DNA from: Bacteroidota bacterium
GTDB lineage: Bacteria; Bacteroidota; Bacteroidia; Chitinophagales; Chitinophagaceae
Assembly (NCBI GenBank): GCA_023423835.1
Contig: JAFAEW010000075.1
Coordinates: 1-27,983 of the forward strand
Reading direction: 5' to 3'
Length of the DNA: 27,983 nucleotides
The position numbers and the translations under genes are program-made. This document shows positions 15,501 through 27,983 of the stretch, in pieces; within the stretch, counting starts at the first letter, position 1, and each line of letters opens with the position of its first letter. The notes beneath the pieces are model-generated. The model was not told where the DNA came from, did not search any database, and worked only from the letters and a program-made list of their open reading frames with translations.

Positions 15501-18500
15501 ATCACCCGGCAATTGTTTTGCCTTTTCATCCCAGTGCTGCATTTCCAGAAATACCTTCCTGCGATAAGCATCGCTGCTAAAAGCAAGCTGAAAAATGTAC
15601 AGAATGAAGACCCGTTCTCTATAATCTTTCACATCAAACCCATATAAGGCAGCTATCTCAAACAGCAATTTGATTTTTATGGTCAGTAAGATCGGAAAAT
15701 CCGCCAGACCCAGTAGAATGCCGCCGGCGCCGGTAATACCGCCCTCGACAACGGCAGTATTTCTATAATTTTTTATCTTCTCCCTCACCGCCAGTTCCCG
15801 CTCCTCCATTGAAGTGTAAAAGGATGGTTGCCCGGTTGTAATCTTCGATCCAAACAAGACCGCTTTGATCATTTGTTTCATGGTGGCAGTTATTGCCGTA
15901 TGAACTTTTTCAGGAATATGATCGTTGATCTTGTTTTGAATTTTCTTCGAAATGTCGTTGAAGAATCCCGGCTCTTTCAGCATCTTCCGCTTCCAGGAAG
16001 CCAATTCTTTCTGTATGATCATTTCGTACGCTGTCATCGATTCAACTTTGAAAATCCCATGCCAAAATAATCTTTTCATAAAAAGAGGCGTTTCTGTCTG
16101 AAACACCTCTTTCTAAAACAGCCTGGCTAATGTTTTAATCGTCGTTACCAAGATTCGATCTTCTCTGCATTTCTGCAATCGGCATACTGATCATTCTTCC
16201 CTTTACTTCGTCTCCTCTGTAAGTGATAACCTTAAGCATAACAGCATCTTTTGGAGGTGAGAGCGGTTGAGTATAATAAGGATAGAACTGGTCTGGAAAC
16301 GAATTGTCGAAGCTGTAGTGGATCTTCAGATCCGGGATCTCTGTTGACAGTTTTATCAGCAGGTTACCCTCTTTATCCTTTTCTGCCTGGAATACCGGAT
16401 CGTACATGCTTGGCGCATACTTCACTTCCTCCGCATCAAACCGCTTGAAATGCTGCTCCACTTTCGGATAAAACTTATTCCAGTCTTTTTTATTTTTTGG
16501 TGACCAAACGGTTTCTGCAACGGCGAATGCCCGCGGCCAAGTCATATATTCCGCATGACGCAGGTTATACACCTGCTCGGTCCACAGATTGCCTTGTCCT
16601 CCCAGAATGTACTTCGCATCCACGCCTTCCGGAACCGGTTCAAAAGAGTAGCATTTGTCTAACCTCAAAGAAGCATAGACTCTCGGCTCAATTACCGGAT
16701 CGCCCTGCATATAATCCAAATACACGAAATCTGTGGGCGTCATAACAACCTCGTGGCCCATTTTTGCGGCCTCAATTCCGCCTTTCATTCCCTGCCAGCT
16801 CATTACCACTGCATTGGGAGAAAGGCCGCCCTGCATGATTTCGTTCCACCCTAAAAACCTTTTACCCTTCGATTCTACAATTTTGGATACCCTCGTTGAA
16901 AAATAGCTTTGTACTTCATCCATCGTTTTCAAACCTTCCCTTTGCATTAAGGCTTTCACAGCTTCGCTTTTCTCCCAAAAGTTTTTAGGACATTCATCGC
17001 CGCCCATGTGTATATATGGAAATGGAAAGATCTGCGCCACTTCCGTAATCACTTTGTCAAGAAAAGCATACACGTTTTCGTTTGCCGGACAAAGCGTATT
17101 ATCAACGAGTGCAATAGGCGGATGGCCCTGCGACCAGTCCATAAACGGCTCACCGGAGTTTACCTTATATTGTCCGGAATCAGGCGTGCATGAGAGGTCG
17201 GGATACGCGGCTACGGCAGCGAGGCTATGGCCGGGAACATCAATTTCAGGCATGATGTTGACGTATTTATCCTGCGCGTATTTAACCAGTTCTTTCAGGT
17301 CATCCTGGGTGTAAAACCCTCCGTAATCTCTTGGTGCATCATCGGCCGGAGGCGAGAAGGTGTTGAAGTATCCTACCTTTTTTACGTTCCATGCGCCCAC
17401 TTTTGTCAGGTTGGGGAAGCTTTTTATTTCTATGCGCCATCCCTGATCGTCGGTTAAATGCAAATGCAGCAAATTGAATTTGTATTTCGCCATTTGATCG
17501 ATGTATTTTTTCACATCCTGAACAGAGAAGAAATGGCGCGAAACATCAAACATCAACCCACGCCATCCAAATCTTGGATAGTCGGTAATTTCCACACATG
17601 GCGTTTTCCAAACGACGTTTTTCACGAGTTCGGTGCGTTCGATTTCCGACGGTAATAACTGATAAAAGGTTTGTAATCCATAAAATAATCCGGCAGCTTC
17701 ATTCGCTTCCACAATTACTCCCGAAGGCATAACCTGTAACCGGTAACCCTCACTTCCCAAAGCGGGATCGCTTTTGCTGTTAAGGTTAAACTGAATTGTT
17801 GCCTGTCCCGTTTTCCCGGGTCTCAATTCATATCCCGTTGCACCCGACAGTTTTTGTGAAAGATCTTTCGTGATGTTTTGGAGCGACATAGGAGCTGAAA
17901 TGGTAATTATTTTCGGGAGAATAAATTCACCCGTTTTTTCAACGTATTGCACAGGCTCGGGTATAATTGAAACTTTTTGTGCATTTATCAGAAGGGTAAA
18001 CGACAACAAAAAAAACAGGAGGCAAAATTTTTTCATCATACAAGTTTATTGGTATTTGTTATTGAGCCAAATTAAATAATAATTTTCATTGTTTCGTCTT
18101 TGGGCAGAACGGAATTCAATGGCTTCATTTTTGAGCCCTTACCGGTAAATATCAATATGAAAAAAAACAGCTTGTCTATTTTACTTGCAGCCGGCTGTAT
18201 TTCAATTTCTATTACCTCCTTCGGGCAACAATCCATTACCCCCGAACAGGCATCATCGCATCAAAACGACAGTGTGGTGGTTTGTGGAATTGTATTACAG
18301 GCCAAATTGAGGACGGTTCCAAAAGATGAATCCTCTGTTTTATATATGGGAAAGGAAGAGCGTCCTGATCAATCGCTCAATATCGTTATTCCTCAGATAG
18401 TGCGAAAGCAATTTTCTTACGACCCCGAAAAGTTTCTCGTCAACAACCGGGTATGTATTCATGGCAGAATTGGAACCTATAACGGTAAGCCTGCCATCAG

Positions 18501-21500
18501 GATTTTTTCAGAACACCAAATCAAGGTAGACAACCAGACGGATAAACCCAAAGACATTCCTGAATAAAAAAAACAACCACCAAATCCGGTGGTTGTTTTT
18601 CTACAATGAAAAAAAGGGCAAATCTTAATACTTATTTTGATCTTTAATCTTTTGTGCTGCATCGAGATGTTTCTGAAGTGTCGGCAGCGTGGTTTCTGCA
18701 AAACTTCTCAGATCGGGATCAGCAAGGTTTTTAACGCCGTCCTGAAAATCGTTGATATCTTTTTTATGGTCATCAACCATCATATTTATGTACGCCTTAT
18801 CAAAATCTTTTCCGGTTTTTTTCATCACATCATTCATGTCATTTCTTGTTTCATTGCTCACGCTATCGGGAAGCGTAATGTTTTTGCTCGCAGCGATTCC
18901 TTTTAATTTGTCATTGGCAGCGCTATGATCCTGCACCATCATTGAACCAAAATCCTTTACCGCCTGCGTTGCAGCATGTTCCTGCGCATACCGGCCTAAT
19001 TCTACTTCCATCATGCCACCGTTTGCTGCTTTCACGGCCCAGTTGGCATCACTTTCCGAAACGTTTAATGTTCCAACGGAATCCGCACCTGTGGTGTCAC
19101 TTTTTTGTTCATTCATGTCCTTGGCCTGATCAACGCTGTCTGTTTTCGTGTTGTTACAGGCAGTGAATAGTATCACTGAGGTCGTTGCGATTATCAAAAA
19201 TGCGCTTAATCTTTTCATAACCATATTTTTTGTTTCTATGGTAAAATCAAAAAATAAGCCAGCGCAGTTATTTCATTTTTTTCGGAAGTTTTCATGACCT
19301 GTGTAATTTTTTTCCCAAACCGCTTCGTCCTTGTGTGCACAACAGTGGCTCGATTTTCGAATGTTGTTTGGGATTATTTAATATAAATCTGAAAAGACAT
19401 GGAAACCAATGATATGCACGAAAGCAAAAAGGATAAGAAAGAACTGATGCCCGACGATGCGCTGTTAGACCTGCCTGACGCGGAAGATATTCCCGGGCTG
19501 GAAAACGTTCACGTTCCCGATCTTAAGGCATTTGAAGACACAACGCCGGCATCGGCAGACGAAGAAGGTCTGGGTTTGGATTTAGATGACAATTCCAATG
19601 TAAGCGAACAGGAGAGAGAAGACTTACACAATTCTTCTGTAAGTATGTCGAGCGAGGAAGACATGGATATCAAACGGGCCGAACTTGATGCTACAGATCT
19701 TCAGGATACACCCTTGAACGAAGGAAACGATATCGCAGGAGATGATCTCGACGTTCCCGGTGAACAGCTCGACGATTTCAATGAGTCGATCGGCGAGGAG
19801 GATGAAGAAAATAATCAATACAGTTTAGGAGGCGATAAACACGATTAAATGCACGAATTGATTTTTTGATTCGAAAGCGTTCACAAAGCGAAAGCTAAAT
19901 AACTAATTCATTGGAACGAGATCTGGAAACTGCATGAGCCAATTTCATCCCGGAAATTGGTATCAATGTTTTTTTCACTGAATGACGGGCAGTTATTACC
20001 CAATCTTTTTCTTTTTGAGCGAGAAAACGCCGGTATAAGATTTTTAGTAAAAAAGGTGTAGAAACAGCTATAATTTTTTCACCAAAAAATGAATTATGAA
20101 GAATACAAAAAATTCAAACAACGCGCAAAGCCATCAAGGTTTTTCCAAAAAACCGCGTCCGGAAATAAGAGACGATATGGACAGCCGCAAAAATGAAGAA
20201 TGGCAGGTCAAGGGTGATGATGTTACCCATAACAAGAAAGAAACAAAGGAGGATAAACAAAAGAAACATTAATAAGAAAAGGGCTTGATTGCCCTTTTTT
20301 ATTTTCCTTTTTGCTGGATGTCTTTTCTTTTTTATTTTCCGGCTATACTTTTTTTAAATTTGAATTACCGGTGTACGGACTTCAACTATGAAAGATGCGG
20401 GAAATACGATACGAAAAAACTCAAGGCACGACTGGAAGGACGTTCTTTATATAATCATCTTCCGGTCGGCCACTAAAAGTGGAAAGCGATTCGACATTGC
20501 TTTGCTGGTGGCAATCTTACTGAGTGTGATTGTCATTCTTTTTGATTCGGTGCCATCCATTCACGCGAGGTTTGGTAATCTTCTTTACAAGGTCGAATGG
20601 TTTTTTACAATCCTGTTTACCATTGAATATCTACTTCGTGTAACCGTTGTTGAAAGGAAATGGAAATATATTTTAAGCGTTGTTGGAATTATAGATCTTC
20701 TGTCCATTCTTCCTACTTATTTAAGCATTTTTTATGTACACTACCGCTTCCTGCTGGTGCTTCGCTCGTTGCGGCTGTTGCGGGTTTTCAAAATTCTAGA
20801 TATCAGCAGTTTTATGCGTGCGGGGCAATACATTACCCGGGCCCTATTTAACAGCTACAGAAAGATTCTGATCTTCATGATGTTTATAACATTGCTCGTG
20901 ATTATTATCGGATCGGTGATGTACATCGTAGAAACCGGCACTCCCGGTTTTGAAAGTATCCCAAATTCTATTTACTGGGCTGTTGTAACGATTACCACTG
21001 TAGGCTATGGCGATGTATCGCCTGCAACGCCTTTGGGAAAGTTTCTGTCGATTGTAGTGATGTTATGCGGCTACAGCATCATTGCCGTTCCCACCGGCAT
21101 TGTAACCGCAGAAATGGCAAGGCACCGCGATACACTGGAGCCGGGAATTGAATGCAGCCGATGCGGTCATAAAGGCCATTTAAGTAATTCGCGCTATTGC
21201 AACAAATGCGGCGAACGCATTACAGGTAAACGCGATGAAAATCCTCTTAGAGCGTAGCTTCATTACGAATGCTTCTGATAATAGATACCGATAATTTCGG
21301 CAATGTTTTTATACGTGTTTGCAAGATAATGATCGAGGGCAGCCGGCTCTACCCATTCTATTTTTTCAATGTCTTCCTCCGACTGCGGAATGAGCCCGTT
21401 TTCTTTTAAACCGTTCATTACAAACCAATGGGTTTCCTTGACCACATTCTCATGAAGATAAGTATCGAAATATTGGTGCAGTGTAAGTCCTAAAAAATAT

Positions 21501-24500
21501 TGCGGTTCAAGATCTTTTAAACCGGTTTCCTCCTCAACTTCACGCACTGCGCACGCTTCTATCGATTCTCCTTCATCTAATTTTCCTTTTGGAAGATCCC
21601 ATTTTCCGCGCCGGAAGATCATTAATAACTCGTTGCGATCATTGAACACCAGACCTCCGGCCGCTATAATTTTTTTCATCCAGATATTTTTGTGAAATTA
21701 CGATCAACGATTTATAATCAGGCGGCTTATCTTCGCAACGGCTGAAAACTGTGATTATGCTATCAAATGAAAAGGCAGTTGCTGAGAAACTTCTGCAAAC
21801 GCAGGCTGTAAAATTAAATCCGGAAGAACCGTTTACCTGGGCAAGCGGTTGGAAAAGTCCGATTTATTGCGATAACCGAAAAGTTCTTTCCTTCCCATAT
21901 ATCCGTGATTTTATTAAGAGTGAACTTTGTAATGTAATTTTTGAAAAGTTTCCAAATGCCGCCTCTATCGCCGGTGTAGCCACCGCTGGCATTGCGTGGG
22001 GTGCAATGGCTGCAGACCAGTTGAAACTTCCCTTTATGTATGTGCGTCCAAAACCTAAGGAACATGGCCTGGGAAATCAGATAGAAGGCGCTTTTCAGCC
22101 CGGCGATAAAACCGTTGTTATCGAGGACCTGATTTCTACCGGAAAAAGCAGTTTGCAGGTGGTTGATGTTTTACGGAAAGCAGGGGTGGAGGTGGAAGGA
22201 ATGGTTTCGATTTTTAATTATGGATTTGAGACTGCTGTTAAGGCATTTGAAGAGAAAAACTGTACTTTCATTTCTCTCACCAATTACAATGCCCTCATCT
22301 CATTGGCGCTTGATAAAGGCATGGTTGCTCCCGGACTCGAACAGGTATTGTTGCAATGGCGCTCAGACCCGGCCAACTGGACCGGAATTTTAGATACCTC
22401 CATTTGAGTAAGCGGAAATATATCACAACCGGTTTTCGTTATACCATAAAAGATAAGCTATGAAGCGATTTTCCTTATTAATAATACTCGGCCTTTTTAT
22501 GTGGATGAGTGGACAAGCCCAGGTGATGCAACAAAAGGCGCAGTGGGTTACCATCAGCGTACCGCAATTGAAATGCTGGACGTGTAAAGACCGGCTCGAC
22601 AAATACCTGATGAAAGAAAAGGGACCTTCAAATGATGCCGGCATCATACGTTGGAACATTAATATGGGAGCCGGTAATATCCGGATAAATTACTACCCTG
22701 ACCGGATTACACCACAATATCTCATAGTAGCCATCAATAATGCGGGATTCGACGCTGATTCAAGCAAAGCCACTGAGGATGCCTACAAGCTGTTGCCTCC
22801 GGTTTGCAAGAGAGCGGAAGAAGGAGGTGGTCCTCAGAAAGGCAATCCCTGTAAATCACCTCCGGAAGGATATTGATCTATTAACGGTCTGCCGTTGTAC
22901 GTATCTTGTACTCTTTTTGGCGGCTTCTGATAACGTTTAGAAGTAAGTCGCTGATAAGCGCCGGCTGTTCTAGTACCATCAGGTGTCCGCCATTTTCAAC
23001 AATCAGGTCGGGTTTTACGCGGCTGATCGGCAATACCTTGTCAGCGGTTCCATGAATGTGGTAAATATTTGGCGGGATCACTTCATTTTTCCATCCGAGA
23101 ATCGATTCTATCGCCCACGCATTGAAGGCGGTGTCGCTATTTCTTATAAGATCTTCGTAGATTTTCCTGGCCGGCTTTGTCTTGAGGCCGAAAAGCCATT
23201 TCATGTGTAGCATGGTGTTTTTTTGTAAAGCCGGGGGCGATATTTTATGCAACGGCAACCAGTTTCCGATTTTATAATAATACGGCAGTTCAGCGTCTAT
23301 CTTTGCGCTCGATAACAAAATCAGATGAAGATCAGAAAATTTCTTAGCCATTTCCATTCCCAGCATTCCGCCAAACGACAATCCTACAACAATAGACCCA
23401 TCAGGAATAAATTTTTCTTTCAGCCTTAGCGCATAATGTGGTAAACTTTCGTTTTTTTCAGGAGCAATCCATTCAATAAAGACAGGATCATATTCTTTAA
23501 GGTCAAGAAATTGAAAAACCGTCTTATCTGCACCTAAGCCGGATAAAAAGTAGATCTTCATCAGCTAAAAACATGTCTGACCTAAAGTTAGGTATTAAAA
23601 AGAAGAAAGCATCAGGCATAATAAATATAAAACACCTGATGCTTCTTAAAGGGTTTGCAAAAATCTTGCTACGAATTTTTGCTGCTTAAAATAAACAATT
23701 AGTTTTTAACCAACTGTTTTTCTTAATTGGCATTTCATGTTAAGAAAAATGCTTTCCCTTATGAACTTTAAAGATAGAACAAGTTTCTTAAACTTCCAAA
23801 TTTATTTTCGGAAAAAAAAGGCGACGGATTCGGGCGGTTTCTTTATTCAAACGCTACCAGAAAATAGTGCTTTTTACCCTTTTGGATCAAAAGGTATTTG
23901 TTGTGCAATAAAAGACCGGGATTTAACTGAAGGGCCGCATCTTCCACCTTCCTGCGATTGATACTGATACCATTGTTTTGTACCATCTTTCTGGCTTCGC
24001 CCTTGCTCGGTAAAATTCCTGCTTCTGCCAGCAGGCTGATCACATCAATTCCCGCCGCTAATTTCTGCATGGGCAAATTAATTTTTTTCACTCCTTCAAG
24101 GCCGTTCAAATCTTCTTCTGTTAGCGATTCAGCAGCCACAGGTTCTGTTGAAAACAGTTTGGCGGTGGTTTCAACTGCCTTCACAAGTGCCTCTTTACCG
24201 TGCACAAATGCGGTCACTTCTTCTGCCAGTGTTTTCTGCAAAATCCTTTCTGCCGGATTTTTACTGTGCTCGGATATTAAGTGTTCAACTTCCGGTTTTT
24301 CAAGGAAGGTGAATATCCTGATCCATTTTTCTGCGTCCTCATCGGTGCTGTTTAACCAAAACTGATAAAACTGATAAGGGCTGGTTCGTCCTGCATCGAG
24401 CCACACATTACCACCTTCAGACTTCCCGAATTTAGTGCCGTCAGATTTTGTTAACAAGGGACAGGTAAAGGCAAACGCTTCTCTGCCGGATTTTCTTCTG

Positions 24501-27500
24501 ATAAGCTCCGTTCCGGTAGTAATATTACCCCACTGATCACTGCCACCCATCTGCAACTTTACATTGTAGTTTTTGTTGAGATAATAAAAATCAAATCCCT
24601 GGATTAACTGGTATGAAAACTCGGTAAAGCTGATACCTGTTTCTCCCTCAATCCGTTTCTTTACGCTTTCTTTCGACATCATATAATTTACCGTAATATG
24701 CTTTCCGGTATCGCGGATGAAATCGAGAAAACTGATATTCTTAAACCATTCGTAGTTGTTTACCAAAACCGCATTATTCGGATTTGAAGGATCAAAATCC
24801 AAAAACTTTTCGAGCTGTTTTCTGATGCCTTCCACGTTCTTCTGCAACACCTCCTCGCTCAACAGCGTTCTTTCCTCGCTTTTGCCACTCGGATCACCGA
24901 TCATACCGGTTGCTCCGCCTACCAAAGCATAGGGCTTGTGACCGGCTCTTTGAAGATGTACGAGCAGTAAAATCGGAATCAAACTTCCAATATGTAAACT
25001 CTCGGCCGTAGGATCGAAACCCACGTATCCGGAAGTCATCTCTTTAATTAGTTGTTCTTCCGTTCCCGGAGTTATTTCATGGATCATTCCCCTCCACTTC
25101 AGAGATTCTATCAGATTCATTCGAAAAAAATTTCGGCAAAGGTAACCAGTTGAGGAAGAAATCGGAAATTCTTTGCTTCTGAAACCCCCAAATGGAGCGG
25201 GTACAGGCGTGAAATTGCGGGCAAAAAAAATAATTGGATTTAACAAAAATCGTTTAGTTTCACTAAACCAAAAAAATTGTAATGAGAAAGATTTTCACCC
25301 TGATCATTCTTTCGGCAATCTATCAGTTTGCTGATGCACAGCCATTCAACAATGAGTGGATTAATCCCCAAAAAACCTACTACAAATTCTATATAGCCGG
25401 TTTTGGCAGCGACCGCGAAGGCGTGCCGGTACGAAGAGGTCCGGTCAGAATTTATCAATCCACCTTACAGGCCGCCGGATTTCAGAATATTGTTGGAAAG
25501 GATCTTCAATTGTGGAAGGATGGACAGGAAGTGGCGGCTTTCGTTTCCAACAGCGGCAGCTTTTCATCCACGGATTTTATCGAATTCTGGGGTGAAATAG
25601 CAACCGGAAAAACCGATCGCGACTTATACGAAGATTCAAGCTATCAACTGTCTGATACCTGGAACTTATACACAGATTCAGCAGCTTATTTTCTTACATC
25701 GAATCCCGGAAATAATTTAAGAATCAATGCCGCAATCAACGATTTGGGAAAAGCTACCATCGCTGCCGACCGAAACTTTTTGTTTGATACTGCGAGGTAT
25801 TATCGCGACGAGCTCAATGAGGGATATGGTGTTTTTATAGAACAAAAATTGTATCAATCCTCCTTCTCCGCCAATGAAGGCTGGACAAGCCGCGCCATTA
25901 GAAGGAACACATCGATGCCTCAGAATTTTCCCCAGCTGTATGCAGATTCCACTGAAGGCGGAGCGTCTTGTTATTTCTCGGTTGCCGGAAACAGTCCGCA
26001 ATCAAGAGAAGTTCGGCTGACATTAAACGGTGATACGCTTGCAAGATTTTCTCTGGAAGGATTTGATTCCCGAAAACTATTTATTCCGATCGGTTCAACG
26101 CTGTTACGATCAGGCACTGCGGGTTTTAGAATTGAAAACCTTTCAACCAACAGTGAGGATGAAATAAAAGCGGGAACGCTGCAGATATTCTATCCCCGGC
26201 TGTTCAATTTTGGTGGTAATGCAAGATTCGAATTTAAACTGTTTCCTTCCGATAGCGGTCGTTACCTGAAAATCGCCAATTTTGATTATCATCAGGCAAA
26301 TGTGGTCTTATTGGATTTGCAGAACCGCCAAAGATATTTAGCAGATACAACCCTGAAAGACACCATTCGGTTTTACTTGCCGCCCTCCAAAACCGGCTAT
26401 CAGTTGGCCTTGTTTAAAGACGATGCGAAAGTGATAAAAGTTGTATCGCAGGTAGATCAAAAAAGTTTTGTGGATTTTTCTGCCTTGGAAAACCAGGGCG
26501 ATTTTCTCATAATTTCAAATAAAACCCTCATCAACAGCGTCGACAATTCCGTGAACGACTATGCAGCTTACCGGCGTTCAGACAGCGGCGGTTCGTTTAA
26601 TGCTAAGGTAATCGGGATTGAAGAATTATGTGATCAGTTTGCCTTTGGCGTGCAAATGCATCCGCTCGGCATCAAAAACTTTCTTCAGTTTGCCAGAAGT
26701 AGGTTTGCAACCGTGCCGGCCTACGTTTTTCTGATCGGCAAGGGCGTTTCCTATACCGGCTACCGGCCGTATGGAAACTCGGAGTTTACAAGGAAAATCA
26801 GCCTTGTGCCGGTTTTCGGAAGTCCGGGTTCAGATAATTTACTCAGTTCAAATAAATATGAGGCCGTTCCCGCAACGCCGATAGGAAGGCTATCCGCAGT
26901 TTCAGGCGAGGAAGTGAAAAGTTATCTTCAAAAAGTAAGGGCGTTTGAAAGGTCGCAGCAAAGTGATCAGCAGGATCTCGACAGCAAGGGTTGGATGAAA
27001 AAAGTTTTACAACTGGTTGGTGTAAACGATCTTACTATCGGCGCCACGATTGATTCGATGACCTCCAACTACCGTGCAATTATATCGGATACTGCGTTCG
27101 GGGCCGATGTAACGACTTTTAGCAAGTATGCGGATTCAGCAAACTATCCAAATGCAGTTATCGAGTTTGGCGAGAAGATGAATGCAGGATGCGGCATCCT
27201 CGAGTACTTCGGTCATTCGTCTTCCTCAAATATTGATTTCAATTTAGATAATCCTGCCAATTACAATAATTACGGGAAATATCCGCTCATGATCGTCAAT
27301 GGTTGCAAGGCCGGAAATATTTTTGATTATGAAGCGGGAAGATTGAGTGTGCGCTCATCGCTATCCGAAAAATTTGTGTTGGAAAACGAAAAAGGCGCCA
27401 TCGGATACCTTTCTTCCAGCAGCTTCGGGATTGTTGATTATCTCGATATTTTCACAAAGAATTTTTATTCTGCAATTGCTTCATCGCATTATGGAAAGGG

Positions 27501-27983
27501 TTTTGGAAACATTACGCAGCAAGGCATTGCCGACGGTTTGAAATTTACCGGCAACAGCGATTTTTACGGACGAATGCATGCCGAACAGTTTACTTTTCAC
27601 GGTGATCCTTCTGTGAAATTCGGTGGCTTTGCATTGCCGGATTATCTGGTTGATTCAAACAGTATTGATTTTGGTAATGCCCCGGTTTTGCTTTCATCCG
27701 ATTCGTTTAACATAAAGATCCGCCTGAATAACATTGGAAGAGCAACCTATGATTCTGTGCATGTCCTGATAAACAGAACTTATCAGGACGGCTCCGGATC
27801 GGTCATCTTCGACAGCAATATCAGGCCGCTGAAAAGCGTTGATTCTATTGAATTACAGCTTCCCGTTGTTTATAATCGCGATTACGGGAAAACAACGATC
27901 AGCGTTGTCATTGATCCGGAAAATAAGCAACCTGAACTAACAAAATCTAACAATTCGGCTTCGAGGATAATTGAAATGAAATT

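Overview
This window looks like the chromosome of a member of the Bacteroidota, most probably a Chitinophagales/Chitinophagaceae-like bacterium. The evidence is the gene content: a TamL-type lipoprotein Omp85 barrel, DUF4142 lipoprotein, GH20 hexosaminidase with a standard signal peptide, and a gingipain-like C25 peptidase. Weak Shine-Dalgarno sequences and several promoters of the Bacteroidota type (TTTG, about 19 bases, TAnnTTTG) agree with this. The assignment comes from recognising protein families by eye, without a database search.

Layout. 1-1117 (minus): thymidine kinase followed by the start of a CcmB-like permease that runs off the left edge. 1234-4029: an unknown protein with a disordered linker (plus) that overlaps tail to tail with waaA (Kdo transferase, minus), with yggS (PLP homeostasis) upstream of waaA. 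4191-5600: lpd (plus), sharing a divergent promoter region with yggS and closed by a clear terminator. 5787-8934: a TrmH-type RNA methyltransferase (minus) and a TamL-like outer-membrane protein (plus) whose start codons are only 4 bases apart. 8907-12272 (minus): thrS-infC-truB, a translation and RNA-modification operon that lacks the usual rpmI-rplT. 12437-14850 (minus): a ClC transporter with CBS domains and a DCC/DUF393 protein. 14901-15233 (minus): a short promoter-to-terminator unit and a 38-residue membrane protein. 15282-18039 (minus): an EcsC-family protein and a secreted GH20 beta-N-acetylhexosaminidase.

18157-21257: a secreted OB-fold-like protein (plus), a DUF4142 lipoprotein (minus), a very acidic protein, a 58-residue hydrophilic protein and a voltage-gated K+ channel with a C-terminal zinc ribbon (all plus). 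21263-23561: a NUDIX hydrolase (minus), pyrE and a secreted HMA-like protein (plus), and an alpha/beta hydrolase (minus). 23843-25120: tyrS (minus). 25282 to the right edge: a large secreted C25 cysteine peptidase (plus, incomplete).

Most of the window is housekeeping: translation (thrS, infC, tyrS, truB, TrmH), nucleotides (tdk, pyrE), envelope biogenesis (waaA, TamL) and central metabolism (lpd). I see no insertion sequence, prophage, CRISPR array, tRNA or rRNA, and no obvious compositional island. The least explained parts are the short transcription unit with a 20-base palindrome at 14901-14999, the two small proteins at 15117-15233 and 20096-20272, and the acidic protein at 19399-19848. 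I found no clear evidence of a new multi-gene defence or mobile system.
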